DNA of 64,000 bases from a virus: positions 1 through 64,000 of the IMG/VR virus record IMGVR_UViG_3300005253_000144. The stretch is one strand, 5' to 3'. Under the pieces are notes generated by a model. The model had not been told where the DNA came from and ran no database searches. It saw nothing but the letters and a program-made list of their open reading frames with translations. Position numbers and translations under genes: made by a program. Below are positions 9,863 through 18,469 of the stretch, in pieces; the stretch's first letter is position 1, and each line of letters starts with the position of its first letter.

Positions 9863-11032
9863 TTATATGTACAGTACCCATTTATCATTAAAATAAGCCT
9901 CTATATTTTTTCTATCACCAGCCAAAAAGACTCTGGCATAAACGTGAATTTCAAAGATGTCGCCATTGAAGAAATTTGAACGCACATTCTCTGCAAACCT
10001 TGCACCCAGACCGGCTTGATTCAAAGCGAGTACTCCCACATCTAGGTCTGTGTCTGAACTGCCAATTACCTTGCCGTCCAATCGCAATGTCCCCACTTGT
10101 CCTGTGAATTCTATGCTTAATAAATGTGAGGACAAATCGGGAGTTCCTGCACTAATTTGTTTGAGAGTGCCAGCATCGTCTCGCCTCAGAAACCGATAGC
10201 CTGTAGTGCCATTAATATCCAGCACCAACAATGAGACGGATGCGGGACCACCAAAATTAAAAAGGGTCTGAACTCCAGTATTGCTGGATTGCCGGAACGC
10301 CACAAATATGGATATTGGCACATCGCCGCCTTGAAACAGGTTTGCCAATGTAGTTGGAGGATTGAGAATATCATCTATCCCGTCCCAGAGTCCTCCGCTT
10401 AAGCCGTTCTGGATTGGCGATACATATCTCGGCGCCCAAGCACCTTCCTCACCTTGAATCGAATCATATCCGTTTCCGCTTTTGTCTTCTAGTGCTCCAA
10501 TTGCTTGAAGGGATGTGGTTACGGGATTTGTTTTAGCACTATCTTGAAATAAGGTAGCAATGTCAGATATATCCCCCCATAGCGTTATGTCTAGCTCAGT
10601 AGGTACAAGTTCGCTTGGATAAATATTTCCTATAAATGTAGCCATGGCCATCCACAAATTTTCCGATATTCTTACCGCCCCGGTCAAACCCGCGCTTCGC
10701 ACTCGCGGTATACTATATCCAGTTCCATATAACTGCTGGCGATGGAGCGCATCATTAATAGCACCGCCGAGATAATCCGCATTTTTGCTCGATGGTCCTT
10801 CTGTATAGCATCGAATCGTGAAGGATAATGTGGACAAATCGGTTTGGTCATGCGTGTTTCTAGGACTTTGAGGTAGCACATCCACGCGCACAGCCGGATA
10901 ACCAAAGGTTCTTCCTTGGTATTGGTCCTCGCGCACATCTGCCGCATCACTACCAGCAAGCAAATTCTGTATTGTCGAATCCGCTTTCAGGAAATCAACA
11001 ATATCCTTTTGAATAACATTCATACGTATCAT
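9863..11032 (-). CDS. Tail completion/terminator-like protein with a C-terminal LamG-like domain
   Basis: The 389-residue product seems to be two domains. Residues ~1-140 match the tail terminator/completion place and pattern (VIQKDIVDFLKAD, PAVRVDVLPQ, FTIRCYTE), and directly follow the HK97 gp10-like gene in transcription. Residues ~170-389 have the look of a concanavalin/LamG-type jelly roll (DKSGNGYD, VFVAF-like strands, GTLRLDGKVIGSS, GDIFEIHVYAR). LamG domains commonly bind carbohydrate. The fusion would put a glycan-binding module at the head-tail neck or tail. Domain calls are by eye. Confidence 0.65.
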   Translation of the reverse strand: MIRMNVIQKDIVDFLKADSTIQNLLAGSDAADVREDQYQGRTFGYPAVRVDVLPQSPRNTHDQTDLSTLSFTIRCYTEGPSSKNADYLGGAINDALHRQQLYGTGYSIPRVRSAGLTGAVRISENLWMAMATFIGNIYPSELVPTELDITLWGDISDIATLFQDSAKTNPVTTSLQAIGALEDKSGNGYDSIQGEEGAWAPRYVSPIQNGLSGGLWDGIDDILNPPTTLANLFQGGDVPISIFVAFRQSSNTGVQTLFNFGGPASVSLLVLDINGTTGYRFLRRDDAGTLKQISAGTPDLSSHLLSIEFTGQVGTLRLDGKVIGSSDTDLDVGVLALNQAGLGARFAENVRSNFFNGDIFEIHVYARVFLAGDRKNIEAYFNDKWVLYI

Positions 11033-11033
11033 A

Positions 11034-11537
11034 TTACTTCAACTGTGCCTTAATGCTGGTCAGCACTAATCGGACACCATCCGCTTTTGTCTCGTGTGCA
11101 GCCGGACGTAGATAGGGGTGCGCTGGAACTCCTGGATGGAAAACACGTTTGAAAAAATGCTTTCCGCTTTCTGGGTCATACGCAGAAATATCCTTTGGTC
11201 CGCCCGGCCAGAAAAAGGCTAAAGACTTTTTATTCTTCGCCTCTATTAATATAAGTTCGCGCTCTGATGGGTCAGATGCATGAATGCCCGAACCCAATTC
11301 GTGTGCGCGCGCATATACCAGATTAGAGCCAATCAAAATCGCCCAGATATATGGCTGGATTCCAAAAGGAATTCCCTGCGTAATGCTTCGTGCCAGACGC
11401 CCAGTTTGAACGGGCGCCTTTAATGAAGCGCGCTGCGCCGCAAGTTCTCCCCATGCTAATACACCTTTAAATACAGCGATATTTATAAGTTGTTTTAGCT
11501 TTTCTGGACCATGCTTGCGTGTGACTTTTGCGGCCAT
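11034..11537 (-). CDS. HK97 gp10-like head-tail/neck protein
   Basis: I place the start at ATG 11537, two bases after the stop of the upstream gene; a longer frame begins with TTG at 11645 but would overlap that gene by over 100 bases. The 167-residue protein carries the gp10-like core: LKAPVQTGRLARSI near residues 44-57 and a late HPYLRPA motif. Members of this family take part in head-tail joining or tail completion. It sits between the head-closure-like gene and the tail completion-like gene, as expected. Confidence 0.8.
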   Translation of the reverse strand: MAAKVTRKHGPEKLKQLINIAVFKGVLAWGELAAQRASLKAPVQTGRLARSITQGIPFGIQPYIWAILIGSNLVYARAHELGSGIHASDPSERELILIEAKNKKSLAFFWPGGPKDISAYDPESGKHFFKRVFHPGVPAHPYLRPAAHETKADGVRLVLTSIKAQLK

Positions 11538-11539
11538 TT

Positions 11540-11917
11540 TTATTGAACGCTCCGATTCGTCTGATACCGTTCCAGCGTTAATTGGATTAGAGAAATTTTC
11601 TGCGATATTGGCATTTGAGGGTAGTTTACTTTGATAATTCTCCAACGCGTATCTAAATAAGGATGATAAGACGGTGCGGTTATTAACAATTCATCCCGCT
11701 CCAAAATTATCATTGTCGCAGGGCGTACTAATGCGCGCCCCATTTTTTTTGTTTCAATACCTTGCTGTAGCAAAAGCATACTCGGCGGCATCTCCTGCAA
11801 TGTAGTAGCCACACACTCATAAACAGCCGTTCCTGTTAGTACCGCGCCACCTACATCGTCATCCGCAGCTTGATTCATGCGGATAATTGTTGTCTGCACA
11901 TTCATTCCAGCAGGCAT
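11540..11917 (-). CDS. Head closure-like connector protein
   Basis: This 125-residue protein is placed between the adaptor-like gene and the gp10-like gene. It has the small beta-barrel flavour of head-closure proteins: VYECVATTLQEM, ILERDELLI, YLDTRWRIIKVNYP. The ORF is followed almost immediately by the next start, indicating translational coupling. Assignment rests on position plus general pattern rather than a diagnostic motif. Confidence 0.65.
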   Translation of the reverse strand: MPAGMNVQTTIIRMNQAADDDVGGAVLTGTAVYECVATTLQEMPPSMLLLQQGIETKKMGRALVRPATMIILERDELLITAPSYHPYLDTRWRIIKVNYPQMPISQKISLIQLTLERYQTNRSVQ

Positions 11918-11936
11918 TTAGTATTTCTCCTATCTT

Positions 11937-12644
11937 CTAACCACGCATAGATGGAACTGCCAGAGTCCGCTTCGGCTTTTTTAAATGCTTTATGGTTTTG
12001 GCGACCATGTTCGCACGCGCGCTTTGCCCCCAGGGGGTCATAATGAGGTCTCGGCGAGACTCAGAATAGCCCAATGACCCATAGCTTTTTATTCCTGGGT
12101 CACCCGGTCCACCTTCATTTGCGGCGGGGTCAACAATCTCATTAAGCATGATTTCTGCGCCGAAGGCAAGCCCCATGTGTAAACTGGTATCGTCTGCAAT
12201 TGTTCCCGTAGAAAAGCCTGCCCGATACACTACTTCCATCTGAAATGGAACTACTGCATAGCCACAGGCACTTATTAGTGCGCCCTCCACTGGCTGTAAG
12301 AACACATAACCAAATCCGCTATCAAGTATTATTCCACAACCATCATTTCTTGTTAATGTACAGGAGCAACCACTATTCTTTGAAATAGCTGTTACCGCAT
12401 CAATACTTGTGATGCGCGCCTCAGGCAACGGCAAAGTATGCGACCCAAGCGGCCACGAAAAGGTACCTGTAATAACGGTATCTAAAATTGGCGACCCAGC
12501 AAAATCGATGAAACGCTGCTCAGACCATAGATATGCGGCCTGTCTTTGTTCTACCGTTCCTACATCGATACAACCAGGCACATAGGCAAAGAATACATCA
12601 TCCGTTAAAACAACAGGCGACGTGTGATACCACAGTGAAGACAT
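11937..12644 (-). CDS. Head-tail adaptor/connector-like protein
   Basis: A 235-residue product that opens the connector set after the glycan-gene block. The C-terminal half (GLAFGAEIMLNEIVDPA, IKSYGSLGYSESRRD) resembles helical gp6-like adaptors. The first half is beta-rich with several cysteines (SGCSCTLTRNDGCG). It is followed within 20 bases by the head-closure-like gene. The exact family is uncertain; synteny strongly suggests a connector role. Confidence 0.65.
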   Translation of the reverse strand: MSSLWYHTSPVVLTDDVFFAYVPGCIDVGTVEQRQAAYLWSEQRFIDFAGSPILDTVITGTFSWPLGSHTLPLPEARITSIDAVTAISKNSGCSCTLTRNDGCGIILDSGFGYVFLQPVEGALISACGYAVVPFQMEVVYRAGFSTGTIADDTSLHMGLAFGAEIMLNEIVDPAANEGGPGDPGIKSYGSLGYSESRRDLIMTPWGQSARANMVAKTIKHLKKPKRTLAVPSMRG

Positions 12645-12650
12645 TTTCTA

Positions 12651-12962
12651 TTACTTAAACCTCGATGCCCTGGGGTCATCTGGCGTTATGATGCTGCTAT
12701 TATTACTCTTCATCATCGCTTCTTGGTCTGCCCTTAACAGCATCTTTCTCGCCTCATGTTCCAAATACGCCGAGATAGCAAATAGTTGAAAAGGGGTTAT
12801 CAAATGCATGTCAACACCCACAGGAATTGCTGTGTTGCCAGCAAATCGAATCCTTATTAGGGAATCATCTTTGGCTGGAGTATAGCTGGGATGTAGGCTG
12901 GCCTTTGTAGGTTGGTCATCATTTATGTTATCTTTGTTTGTATTCTTAGTATCATCATCCAT
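12651..12962 (-). CDS. Hypothetical structural-module protein
   Basis: A 103-residue protein whose start overlaps the stop of the glycosyltransferase gene by one base (TAATG). The N-terminus is very polar and Asn/Asp-rich, then a hydrophobic core (LIRIRFAGNTAIPVGVDMHLITPFQLFAISAYLEHEA, parts quoted only as landmarks at residues ~35-70) predicts a mixed fold. It sits at the border of the sugar block and the connector genes. No family was recognised. Confidence 0.6.
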   Translation of the reverse strand: MDDDTKNTNKDNINDDQPTKASLHPSYTPAKDDSLIRIRFAGNTAIPVGVDMHLITPFQLFAISAYLEHEARKMLLRADQEAMMKSNNSSIITPDDPRASRFK

Positions 12963-13906
12963 TATAAATACCTATAAACGTCCCATTCCAAGCCGTTTAC
13001 CCAACGGCCGCGGAATATCTGTTCATTAGCGGCCAAATTAAAACCATCAGAACCAGCTCCCTGAATAATGGAGCCGCCAACAATATGATACGCCTCTGAT
13101 TGAGGAGAGTAAACTACTTTTTTACCATGCGCCCTAGCGTTGAAGCAATAATCCACGTCCTCAAACGTCCCCTTCCCATAACCTTCATGTAGACCGCCTA
13201 TATCAGTCCATAGGCCACGGCGTGTTATGAAACACGACCCGGTTATAGATGCCATTTCCTTGCGGGTATTGACCTTTGGATTATTGCGACTCCAACCCAA
13301 GTAGATATGGATTATCTTCCCTGATATATCAACGGCATGACCCGCATGTTGCACACTTCCGGGCGGACCATGAGGCGAATCCTGTTCAGGAAACAGCAGT
13401 TTTATTCCCACAACGCCTATCTCAGGATTGTCCATTTCATTTATCAAATTGGTAATTGCGCCATTGAGCAGAACAATATCTGCGGAAAGAATAAGGATTA
13501 ATGGTGCTTTCCCCTTGGATACAGCAAAATTAATGCCGCCCGGAAACCCCCTATTCTCTTCTAACCTGACTAATTTATCCGATTTTCTTAATAGCTTTTT
13601 TACTCCCGCGGACTGTGTTTCAGGAGAGATTGTTGTTCCATCATCATTGTTGAATTCGGGCGTGCCGTTATCAAGTACGATAATGTTGTATTCAGGGCTT
13701 CCCCAATCTTTCATACCTGCTTCTATGGATTTTATCGCGCTCTCTGCCAGTGCCCATTCTCCATAAACTGGAACGATAATATCTAAAAGGGGCTGAATAT
13801 AAGGTAACACCTGTGTGTTTTCTGCCAGAGGCGATTCTTGTGGTTTAGCTTGGCTACCACTATGCCTGCGTTTCCTTTTATTCTTCGACTTTTTCTTCTT
13901 CGCCAT
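12962..13906 (-). CDS. Family 2 glycosyltransferase
   Basis: This 314-residue GT-A enzyme starts with a strongly basic tail (KKKKSKNKRKRRHS), then PLLDIIVPVYGEW and VLDNGTPEF typical of the nucleotide-sugar-binding Rossmann half. LSADIVLLN occupies the usual DxD place and GTFEDVDYCFNARAHG carries the ED motif of rhamnosyltransferase-like members. A GGAGGT ribosome site inside the upstream gene precedes the ATG, so the two genes overlap by 29 bases. It probably transfers a sugar made by the neighbouring pathway; acceptor unknown. Confidence 0.9.
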   Translation of the reverse strand: MAKKKKSKNKRKRRHSGSQAKPQESPLAENTQVLPYIQPLLDIIVPVYGEWALAESAIKSIEAGMKDWGSPEYNIIVLDNGTPEFNNDDGTTISPETQSAGVKKLLRKSDKLVRLEENRGFPGGINFAVSKGKAPLILILSADIVLLNGAITNLINEMDNPEIGVVGIKLLFPEQDSPHGPPGSVQHAGHAVDISGKIIHIYLGWSRNNPKVNTRKEMASITGSCFITRRGLWTDIGGLHEGYGKGTFEDVDYCFNARAHGKKVVYSPQSEAYHIVGGSIIQGAGSDGFNLAANEQIFRGRWVNGLEWDVYRYL

Positions 13907-15224
13907 TTTGGTTTACCTCCGAATTCTCACTAATATCTTCCACGATTGGGGGTACAGGCTGTGGAACGCCTGAGGGTATTGTGCCGATTTGTTGAGCAGT
14001 GTTCTGCACCGGGTTCGCTGCCAGTTTTTCCTTGGCAATTTCCCTGTCAATCACATCCTCCAATAAAATCCCCGCAACATCCCAATTCCTGCCCTCGGCA
14101 TATAGTCTTGCTCTTGTAATAATCTCTGCCAAAGTCGAATTCTTGTTCTTGGTTTCCCAATATTTAATGATTTTTAATAATTGCGCCGCGCCAGCCTCCA
14201 CATCTACATAACTACGCCTCGAATTTCCCCATACATCAATATGCGTGAATTCCACCGGGATAGTAAAACCACGTTCACCATCATAGTTTGTATTTATGCG
14301 CGCTGTTTCCGCATCTTCAAAAATGTGTTCTATAAGAGCGGCGGCGTGGGTGGCAAGAACAGGAACGCCAGCCGCCATCGCTTCAATAGCTGGCATTCCC
14401 AAACCTTCGGCCTTGCTCGTTAGCATAAATAGGTTTGAAAGAGCAACCAGTCGCCACATTTCCGCAAATGAAATACCCCGCTCAAGGCATACAAAATTAC
14501 CTGTCATCCCATATTTTAGGGCAAGGTCATCTAATCTCCAACCCACTGGGGATTCTTTCCTTGTTACCAATATCCAATGAATCCTCGCATATTTTTCGCG
14601 CGCCTTGGCAATAATTTCCATCGTAGCAGATAGGTTTTTGCGTTCCTGATTATCCGCTACTGTGACAATCACGAAATCTTCGTCTTCAAAACCCATTGAC
14701 TTTCTTAGCTGCCTCTTTTCTCCCTCAATCGGCATTCTCCATGCCTTGGTATCTAGGCCAATACGAATATGTTCACATTCAGCCCCCGCATCTTCAAGCA
14801 TATTCTTTCCATGCTCACTAATAACCAATCGAGCGTTCAAATTACCTAGTCCCATCGCCCAGGTCTGGCAAATAGGACCATCTTCAACAGGGAAAATACC
14901 AATATGCGGCACAGGAATCTTTTTCGCATTTGCAATACCAATTTGCAACGGGATATCAAGGGCGATTACAACTGCTTCGACAGGTTCGTTTCTTCCCGAT
15001 ATGCCAAGTTGATGCAAATTATGCATCATGGCCGGGGCGTGAGTCATCCACATATGGGGCTGTACCGGAAGTAGGGAAAAAGGCCAGTGGTGTTCTTCGC
15101 CCGTATATCCAATACCAAGTGCCGTTACTTTTTTGCCACGCGCTACTAATTGATTGCATAGTGCAAGGGCAATGTTCATATACCCGCTCCCCTTTAAATC
15201 CAAATCACTTAAAAATATTATCAT
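13878..15224 (-). CDS. Family 4 (GT-B) glycosyltransferase
   Basis: The 448-residue protein has the two-lobed GT-B layout. The C-terminal lobe has the retaining GT4 signature: ADNQERKNLSATMEI, then LFMLTSKAEGLGMPAIEAMAAGVPVLATHAA with the E-x7-E-like segment EGLGMPAIEAM near residue 275. An extra ~70-residue Pro/Glu-rich tail ends the protein. It overlaps both neighbours by a few bases, as in an operon. Donor and acceptor cannot be deduced. Confidence 0.9.
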   Translation of the reverse strand: MIIFLSDLDLKGSGYMNIALALCNQLVARGKKVTALGIGYTGEEHHWPFSLLPVQPHMWMTHAPAMMHNLHQLGISGRNEPVEAVVIALDIPLQIGIANAKKIPVPHIGIFPVEDGPICQTWAMGLGNLNARLVISEHGKNMLEDAGAECEHIRIGLDTKAWRMPIEGEKRQLRKSMGFEDEDFVIVTVADNQERKNLSATMEIIAKAREKYARIHWILVTRKESPVGWRLDDLALKYGMTGNFVCLERGISFAEMWRLVALSNLFMLTSKAEGLGMPAIEAMAAGVPVLATHAAALIEHIFEDAETARINTNYDGERGFTIPVEFTHIDVWGNSRRSYVDVEAGAAQLLKIIKYWETKNKNSTLAEIITRARLYAEGRNWDVAGILLEDVIDREIAKEKLAANPVQNTAQQIGTIPSGVPQPVPPIVEDISENSEVNQNGEEEKVEE

Positions 15225-16279
15225 GCTAATTTACCTCTTTCAAATAATTCTTCCCATCGTTCGGCCACTTTCTCATAGCTGAAACGGCGTTCTGCCCCAA
15301 GCTGCATTCGGGCTTGCTTATCTTGCAAAGATTCCCTGTCCGCCGTTAATGTCTCTATAATTCGATTACTGAACAATTCAATCCATAAATCTGAAGCCGG
15401 GTTGCCGGCAATTATCTGCCCAAACTCATTTGTAGTAGTTAAAGCCCCTCTATCAGACGTTATTGGCAATGCTCCAGCTATTTGACATTCAGCGGCGGAT
15501 ATACAAAATAGTTCATCATAGGTGCATGGGTAACTCAAAATCTCGGCTTGCAGTTGGTGTTTAATCAATTCTTTTCGCGGTATCCGGCCAAGGAAACTGA
15601 CATCCTTTTGTCCCATCCATGCTAGGCGGTGTTTGGTATTATTTGCGCTAGTACTTCCCCATAAACGATAATCACTCGTAATAACAAGGCTGGCATCTGG
15701 CACCTTTTCTTTAATCTGTGGCCATGCGCGTAGTAACTCAGCCAATCCCCGGTCGGGAATACTGCAATAAATTAGGCGATACGCCACCTTCTTAATAACA
15801 TCTTTATTTTCATATTCCCACGCTCTTACCCCTATATCGATATGGCCCATTTTTGTTAGCGGTATTCCATAATGCGCGTGATGATAATTTGTATGGAATG
15901 GCGAAATAGTAACTACATAATCAACTCTTTGGCCCAATTGATGAAAATCTCCAACCGTAAATTGGTCTGTTGACCAAAAGATGGTGCGTTGTTTTGTCGG
16001 AATACGGGTATGGAATACACGCGGGTTTGGGCTACGGAAGATGAGCAAAATATCACGTGGGTGTTCGGTAATGAATTCAGCCAAGGCACGGTAGGCAACC
16101 CCATCATATGTACCAGGATGGTCTGGGTCGTTATATACAGTCACTTCATGACCTCTCTTCGCCAATACCCGCATTAATGACATCATTGCCAATTCTGCAC
16201 CACCAACTCCGCGCCCATCTATAATTGGCGGTGTTACTCCAATGGGACTTCCGTCATTTGCAATCAGATGAATCTTCAT
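15221..16279 (-). CDS. Family 4-like (GT-B) glycosyltransferase
   Basis: A 352-residue GT-B protein: GGAELAMMSLMRVLAKRGHEVTVYND near residues 26-51 is the typical N-lobe glycine loop and helix, and the C-lobe has YCSIPDRGLAELLRAW and EILSYPCTYDELFCISAAECQIAGALPI, an E-x7-E-like donor site. GGAG precedes the ATG at 16279. It lies directly after the RfbH-like gene, so a role in using the deoxysugar is plausible but unproven. Confidence 0.88.
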   Translation of the reverse strand: MKIHLIANDGSPIGVTPPIIDGRGVGGAELAMMSLMRVLAKRGHEVTVYNDPDHPGTYDGVAYRALAEFITEHPRDILLIFRSPNPRVFHTRIPTKQRTIFWSTDQFTVGDFHQLGQRVDYVVTISPFHTNYHHAHYGIPLTKMGHIDIGVRAWEYENKDVIKKVAYRLIYCSIPDRGLAELLRAWPQIKEKVPDASLVITSDYRLWGSTSANNTKHRLAWMGQKDVSFLGRIPRKELIKHQLQAEILSYPCTYDELFCISAAECQIAGALPITSDRGALTTTNEFGQIIAGNPASDLWIELFSNRIIETLTADRESLQDKQARMQLGAERRFSYEKVAERWEELFERGKLA

Positions 16280-17580
16280 TAAATTTCACTCCTGAAAAAC
16301 CCGATGATTTTATTTGCGGTATAGGTCACCATTTCCGATGTCAGGCCAGGCCAAATACCTACCCAAAATGTATTGTCCGCTATTATGTCTGTGTTGGGCA
16401 CAGTAACGCTTGCATTTATAGCAGAATATGCAGGTTGCTTAAGTAAATTGCCTCCGAATAATCTGCGCGTCCCAATTTTGTGGCTTTCCAAATATTTTGT
16501 CAGTAGCACACAAATATTAGGTTCGCGAACTGTTATAGGAAACCCAAACCAGCTAGGCTCAGAATTTTTTGTCGCGCGTGGCAGATGAATAAATTCCTCA
16601 AGCCCGGATAGTAGCCCATACATTTGTTTAAAATTCTCCCTTCGTTTGGCCACAAATGTTTCTATCCGAAATGTCTGGGCTAATGCAATCGCTCCCTGAA
16701 AATCGGTTGATTTGAGATTGTATCCTATCCGGCTATAAATATATTTATGGTCATAATTATGAAGTTGCGGAAAATCCCATTCAAACCTTTTCCCGCAGGT
16801 GTTATCTTCACCAGTTTTGCACCAGCAATCACGTCCCCAATCACGATAGCTGTTTATCATTTTGTTGACTATTGGTGATTTGGTAAAAACGACCCCACCC
16901 TCACCCGCCGTTATATGATGTGCCGGATATAGTGAGAGAGTTGACATCAATCCAAATGTGCCTGTTAACTTACCTGCATATGTGGACCCAAGCGCATCAC
17001 AATTATCCTCTATTAGATGAATGCCTTTTTCCTTACAAAGAGCCAATACATCTTCGATGGGAAAAGGGTTGCCTAGTGTGTGCGCCATGAATATCCCAAC
17101 CGTATCTTTGTCTACTGCATTAGCAATCATATCAATGGTTGGCACATAGGTTTCAATCTCAACATCCACAAATCGTGGAATGAATCCGTTCTGAATAATA
17201 GGATTTATTGTAGTTGGGAATCCTGCCGCGGCGGTAATGATATTAGACCTGCCCTGTATCCTATCCACAATTTCTTTAAGTGTGGTTATTGCTAGTAGGT
17301 TTGCGCTAGAACCCGAATTGCACATGCTGGCAAATCGCAGCCCCAAATAATCGGCTATTCTTTTCTCAAACTTCTCCACAAATCGCCCCTCAGTAAAATG
17401 CATATCAAACGCGGCCGCAACCGCATTTTCTACTTCTAATCCGCCAACCACCTTGCCGCTTGCCGGAATAGGGGTTAGTCCAGGCTTAAATGATGTGACC
17501 TGCTTTTCAATCAATTTTGATTCACCATATTTATGCGCAAGGGTTTTGATATCAGCTTCTAGGGCTTCATAATTTATCAT
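16279..17580 (-). CDS. rfbH: CDP-4-dehydro-6-deoxyglucose 3-dehydratase (E1)
   Basis: A 433-residue fold-type I PLP/PMP protein of the DegT/StrS group. The usual Schiff-base lysine is replaced by His at ~221 in LYPAHHIT, as in the E1 dehydrase of 3,6-dideoxyhexose synthesis. Four cysteines at ~194, 252, 254 and 262 give the spacing C-X57-C-X1-C-X7-C, which is the [2Fe-2S] ligand pattern of that enzyme. It should remove the C3 hydroxyl of CDP-4-keto-6-deoxyglucose with an electron-donating reductase (E3), which is not in the window. I use the ATG at 17580 rather than a TTG three bases before it. Confidence 0.92.
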   Translation of the reverse strand: MINYEALEADIKTLAHKYGESKLIEKQVTSFKPGLTPIPASGKVVGGLEVENAVAAAFDMHFTEGRFVEKFEKRIADYLGLRFASMCNSGSSANLLAITTLKEIVDRIQGRSNIITAAAGFPTTINPIIQNGFIPRFVDVEIETYVPTIDMIANAVDKDTVGIFMAHTLGNPFPIEDVLALCKEKGIHLIEDNCDALGSTYAGKLTGTFGLMSTLSLYPAHHITAGEGGVVFTKSPIVNKMINSYRDWGRDCWCKTGEDNTCGKRFEWDFPQLHNYDHKYIYSRIGYNLKSTDFQGAIALAQTFRIETFVAKRRENFKQMYGLLSGLEEFIHLPRATKNSEPSWFGFPITVREPNICVLLTKYLESHKIGTRRLFGGNLLKQPAYSAINASVTVPNTDIIADNTFWVGIWPGLTSEMVTYTANKIIGFFRSEI

Positions 17581-17589
17581 CAAATATCT

Positions 17590-17964
17590 CTATATTAGAT
17601 TATAGATAACTAAGAATTCTTCGATTGAAAGGCTATGAAATCCATCATAAGACATGGCCAATTGAGCAACATCGCCAGTAATGAAATAGGCTTCTGATAT
17701 ATCACCATGTTCTATGGCTGCACGTTGCGCCATTTCCGTTATTGCAAAGGACAGAGATTGATAATCACCGCCGAGAACTAATGTATAGTCTGGATGGAAT
17801 TCGGCTAAAATCCGATTCATTATTTTCGTGCTCTCCAACGCATCCGCATTTGATTCCATTATCACTGCCACAAGATTTCCCTCAGCCCGTAACTGCTCAA
17901 TAAGAATAACTATGAGGGGCATCCCTTTCAGAGCCGAGCTATCAAAAATATAAAGATTGGCCAT
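17590..17964 (-). CDS. Hypothetical small protein in the deoxysugar cluster
   Basis: A 124-residue protein set between the epimerase-like and rfbH-like genes with gaps of a few bases. Alternating strand/helix pattern (NLYIFDSSAL, LVAVIMESNADA, YTLVLGGDYQS, AYFITGDVAQLAMSYDGF, SIEEFLVIYN) suggests a small Rossmann or PIN-like fold with Asp residues at strand ends. This resemblance is weak. It may be an accessory protein of the pathway; I do not assign a function. Confidence 0.6.
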   Translation of the reverse strand: MANLYIFDSSALKGMPLIVILIEQLRAEGNLVAVIMESNADALESTKIMNRILAEFHPDYTLVLGGDYQSLSFAITEMAQRAAIEHGDISEAYFITGDVAQLAMSYDGFHSLSIEEFLVIYNLI

Positions 17965-17969
17965 ATCAG

Positions 17970-18467
17970 CTATTCCGAAATTTCCTTATTATATTCGCCA
18001 AGGCTGAGCGGGAAATTTAATAATGCCTCAAGCGGAGTGCGAATAATTTCATCTGGGTCATGCGGAATGCTTGCAATATTACAAATTATGGCTGAATTAA
18101 CGCTACCTTCTTTTGCCCTAAAAGCATTCCATATGTAGGGTGGGATAGTTAATAATACATAATGCGGACCATCCGCAGCAAGTTCAATTTTCATGGGTGT
18201 TCCAAAAGTTATGCCCCCAAAACGTTCATCGTATAAAAATATTGTGGCGCGTCCGCTTACGCACAGATAGCGTAACGTCATTTTTGTATGTAAGTGCCAT
18301 CCTTTGATAATCCCTGGATTTACCTCAGAGAAATAAATCTCGCCAATTTTGTTGTCTGCGGAAATGAACCATTCCTCATCAGTTCTTAATCCATGCTTTA
18401 CCGAACCGCGCAAATCGCGAATCACATCTCTTTTTATGGTTTCAACCCCTTGAATGATGTGCACCAT
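17970..18467 (-). CDS. dTDP-4-dehydrorhamnose 3,5-epimerase-like cupin
   Basis: The 165-residue product resembles RmlC-type sugar epimerases: EIYFSEVNPGIIKGWHLH at ~43-60 with the G-W-H-x-H cupin motif, YLCVSGRATIFLYDER, and IPPYIWNAFRA. In CDP-ascarylose synthesis an epimerase of this kind (AscE) acts after E1/E3, so the context supports a hexulose epimerase. The WHxH form is typical of the RmlC-like branch rather than classical RmlC, so a different regiochemistry is possible. AGGAG lies upstream of the ATG. Confidence 0.78.
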   Translation of the reverse strand: MVHIIQGVETIKRDVIRDLRGSVKHGLRTDEEWFISADNKIGEIYFSEVNPGIIKGWHLHTKMTLRYLCVSGRATIFLYDERFGGITFGTPMKIELAADGPHYVLLTIPPYIWNAFRAKEGSVNSAIICNIASIPHDPDEIIRTPLEALLNFPLSLGEYNKEISE

Positions 18468-18469
18468 AT

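Noticed and set aside
11538-11645. N-terminal extension of the HK97 gp10-like protein to a TTG at 11645
   Set aside because: It would overlap the upstream gene by over 100 bases, whereas the ATG at 11537 sits two bases after that gene's stop.
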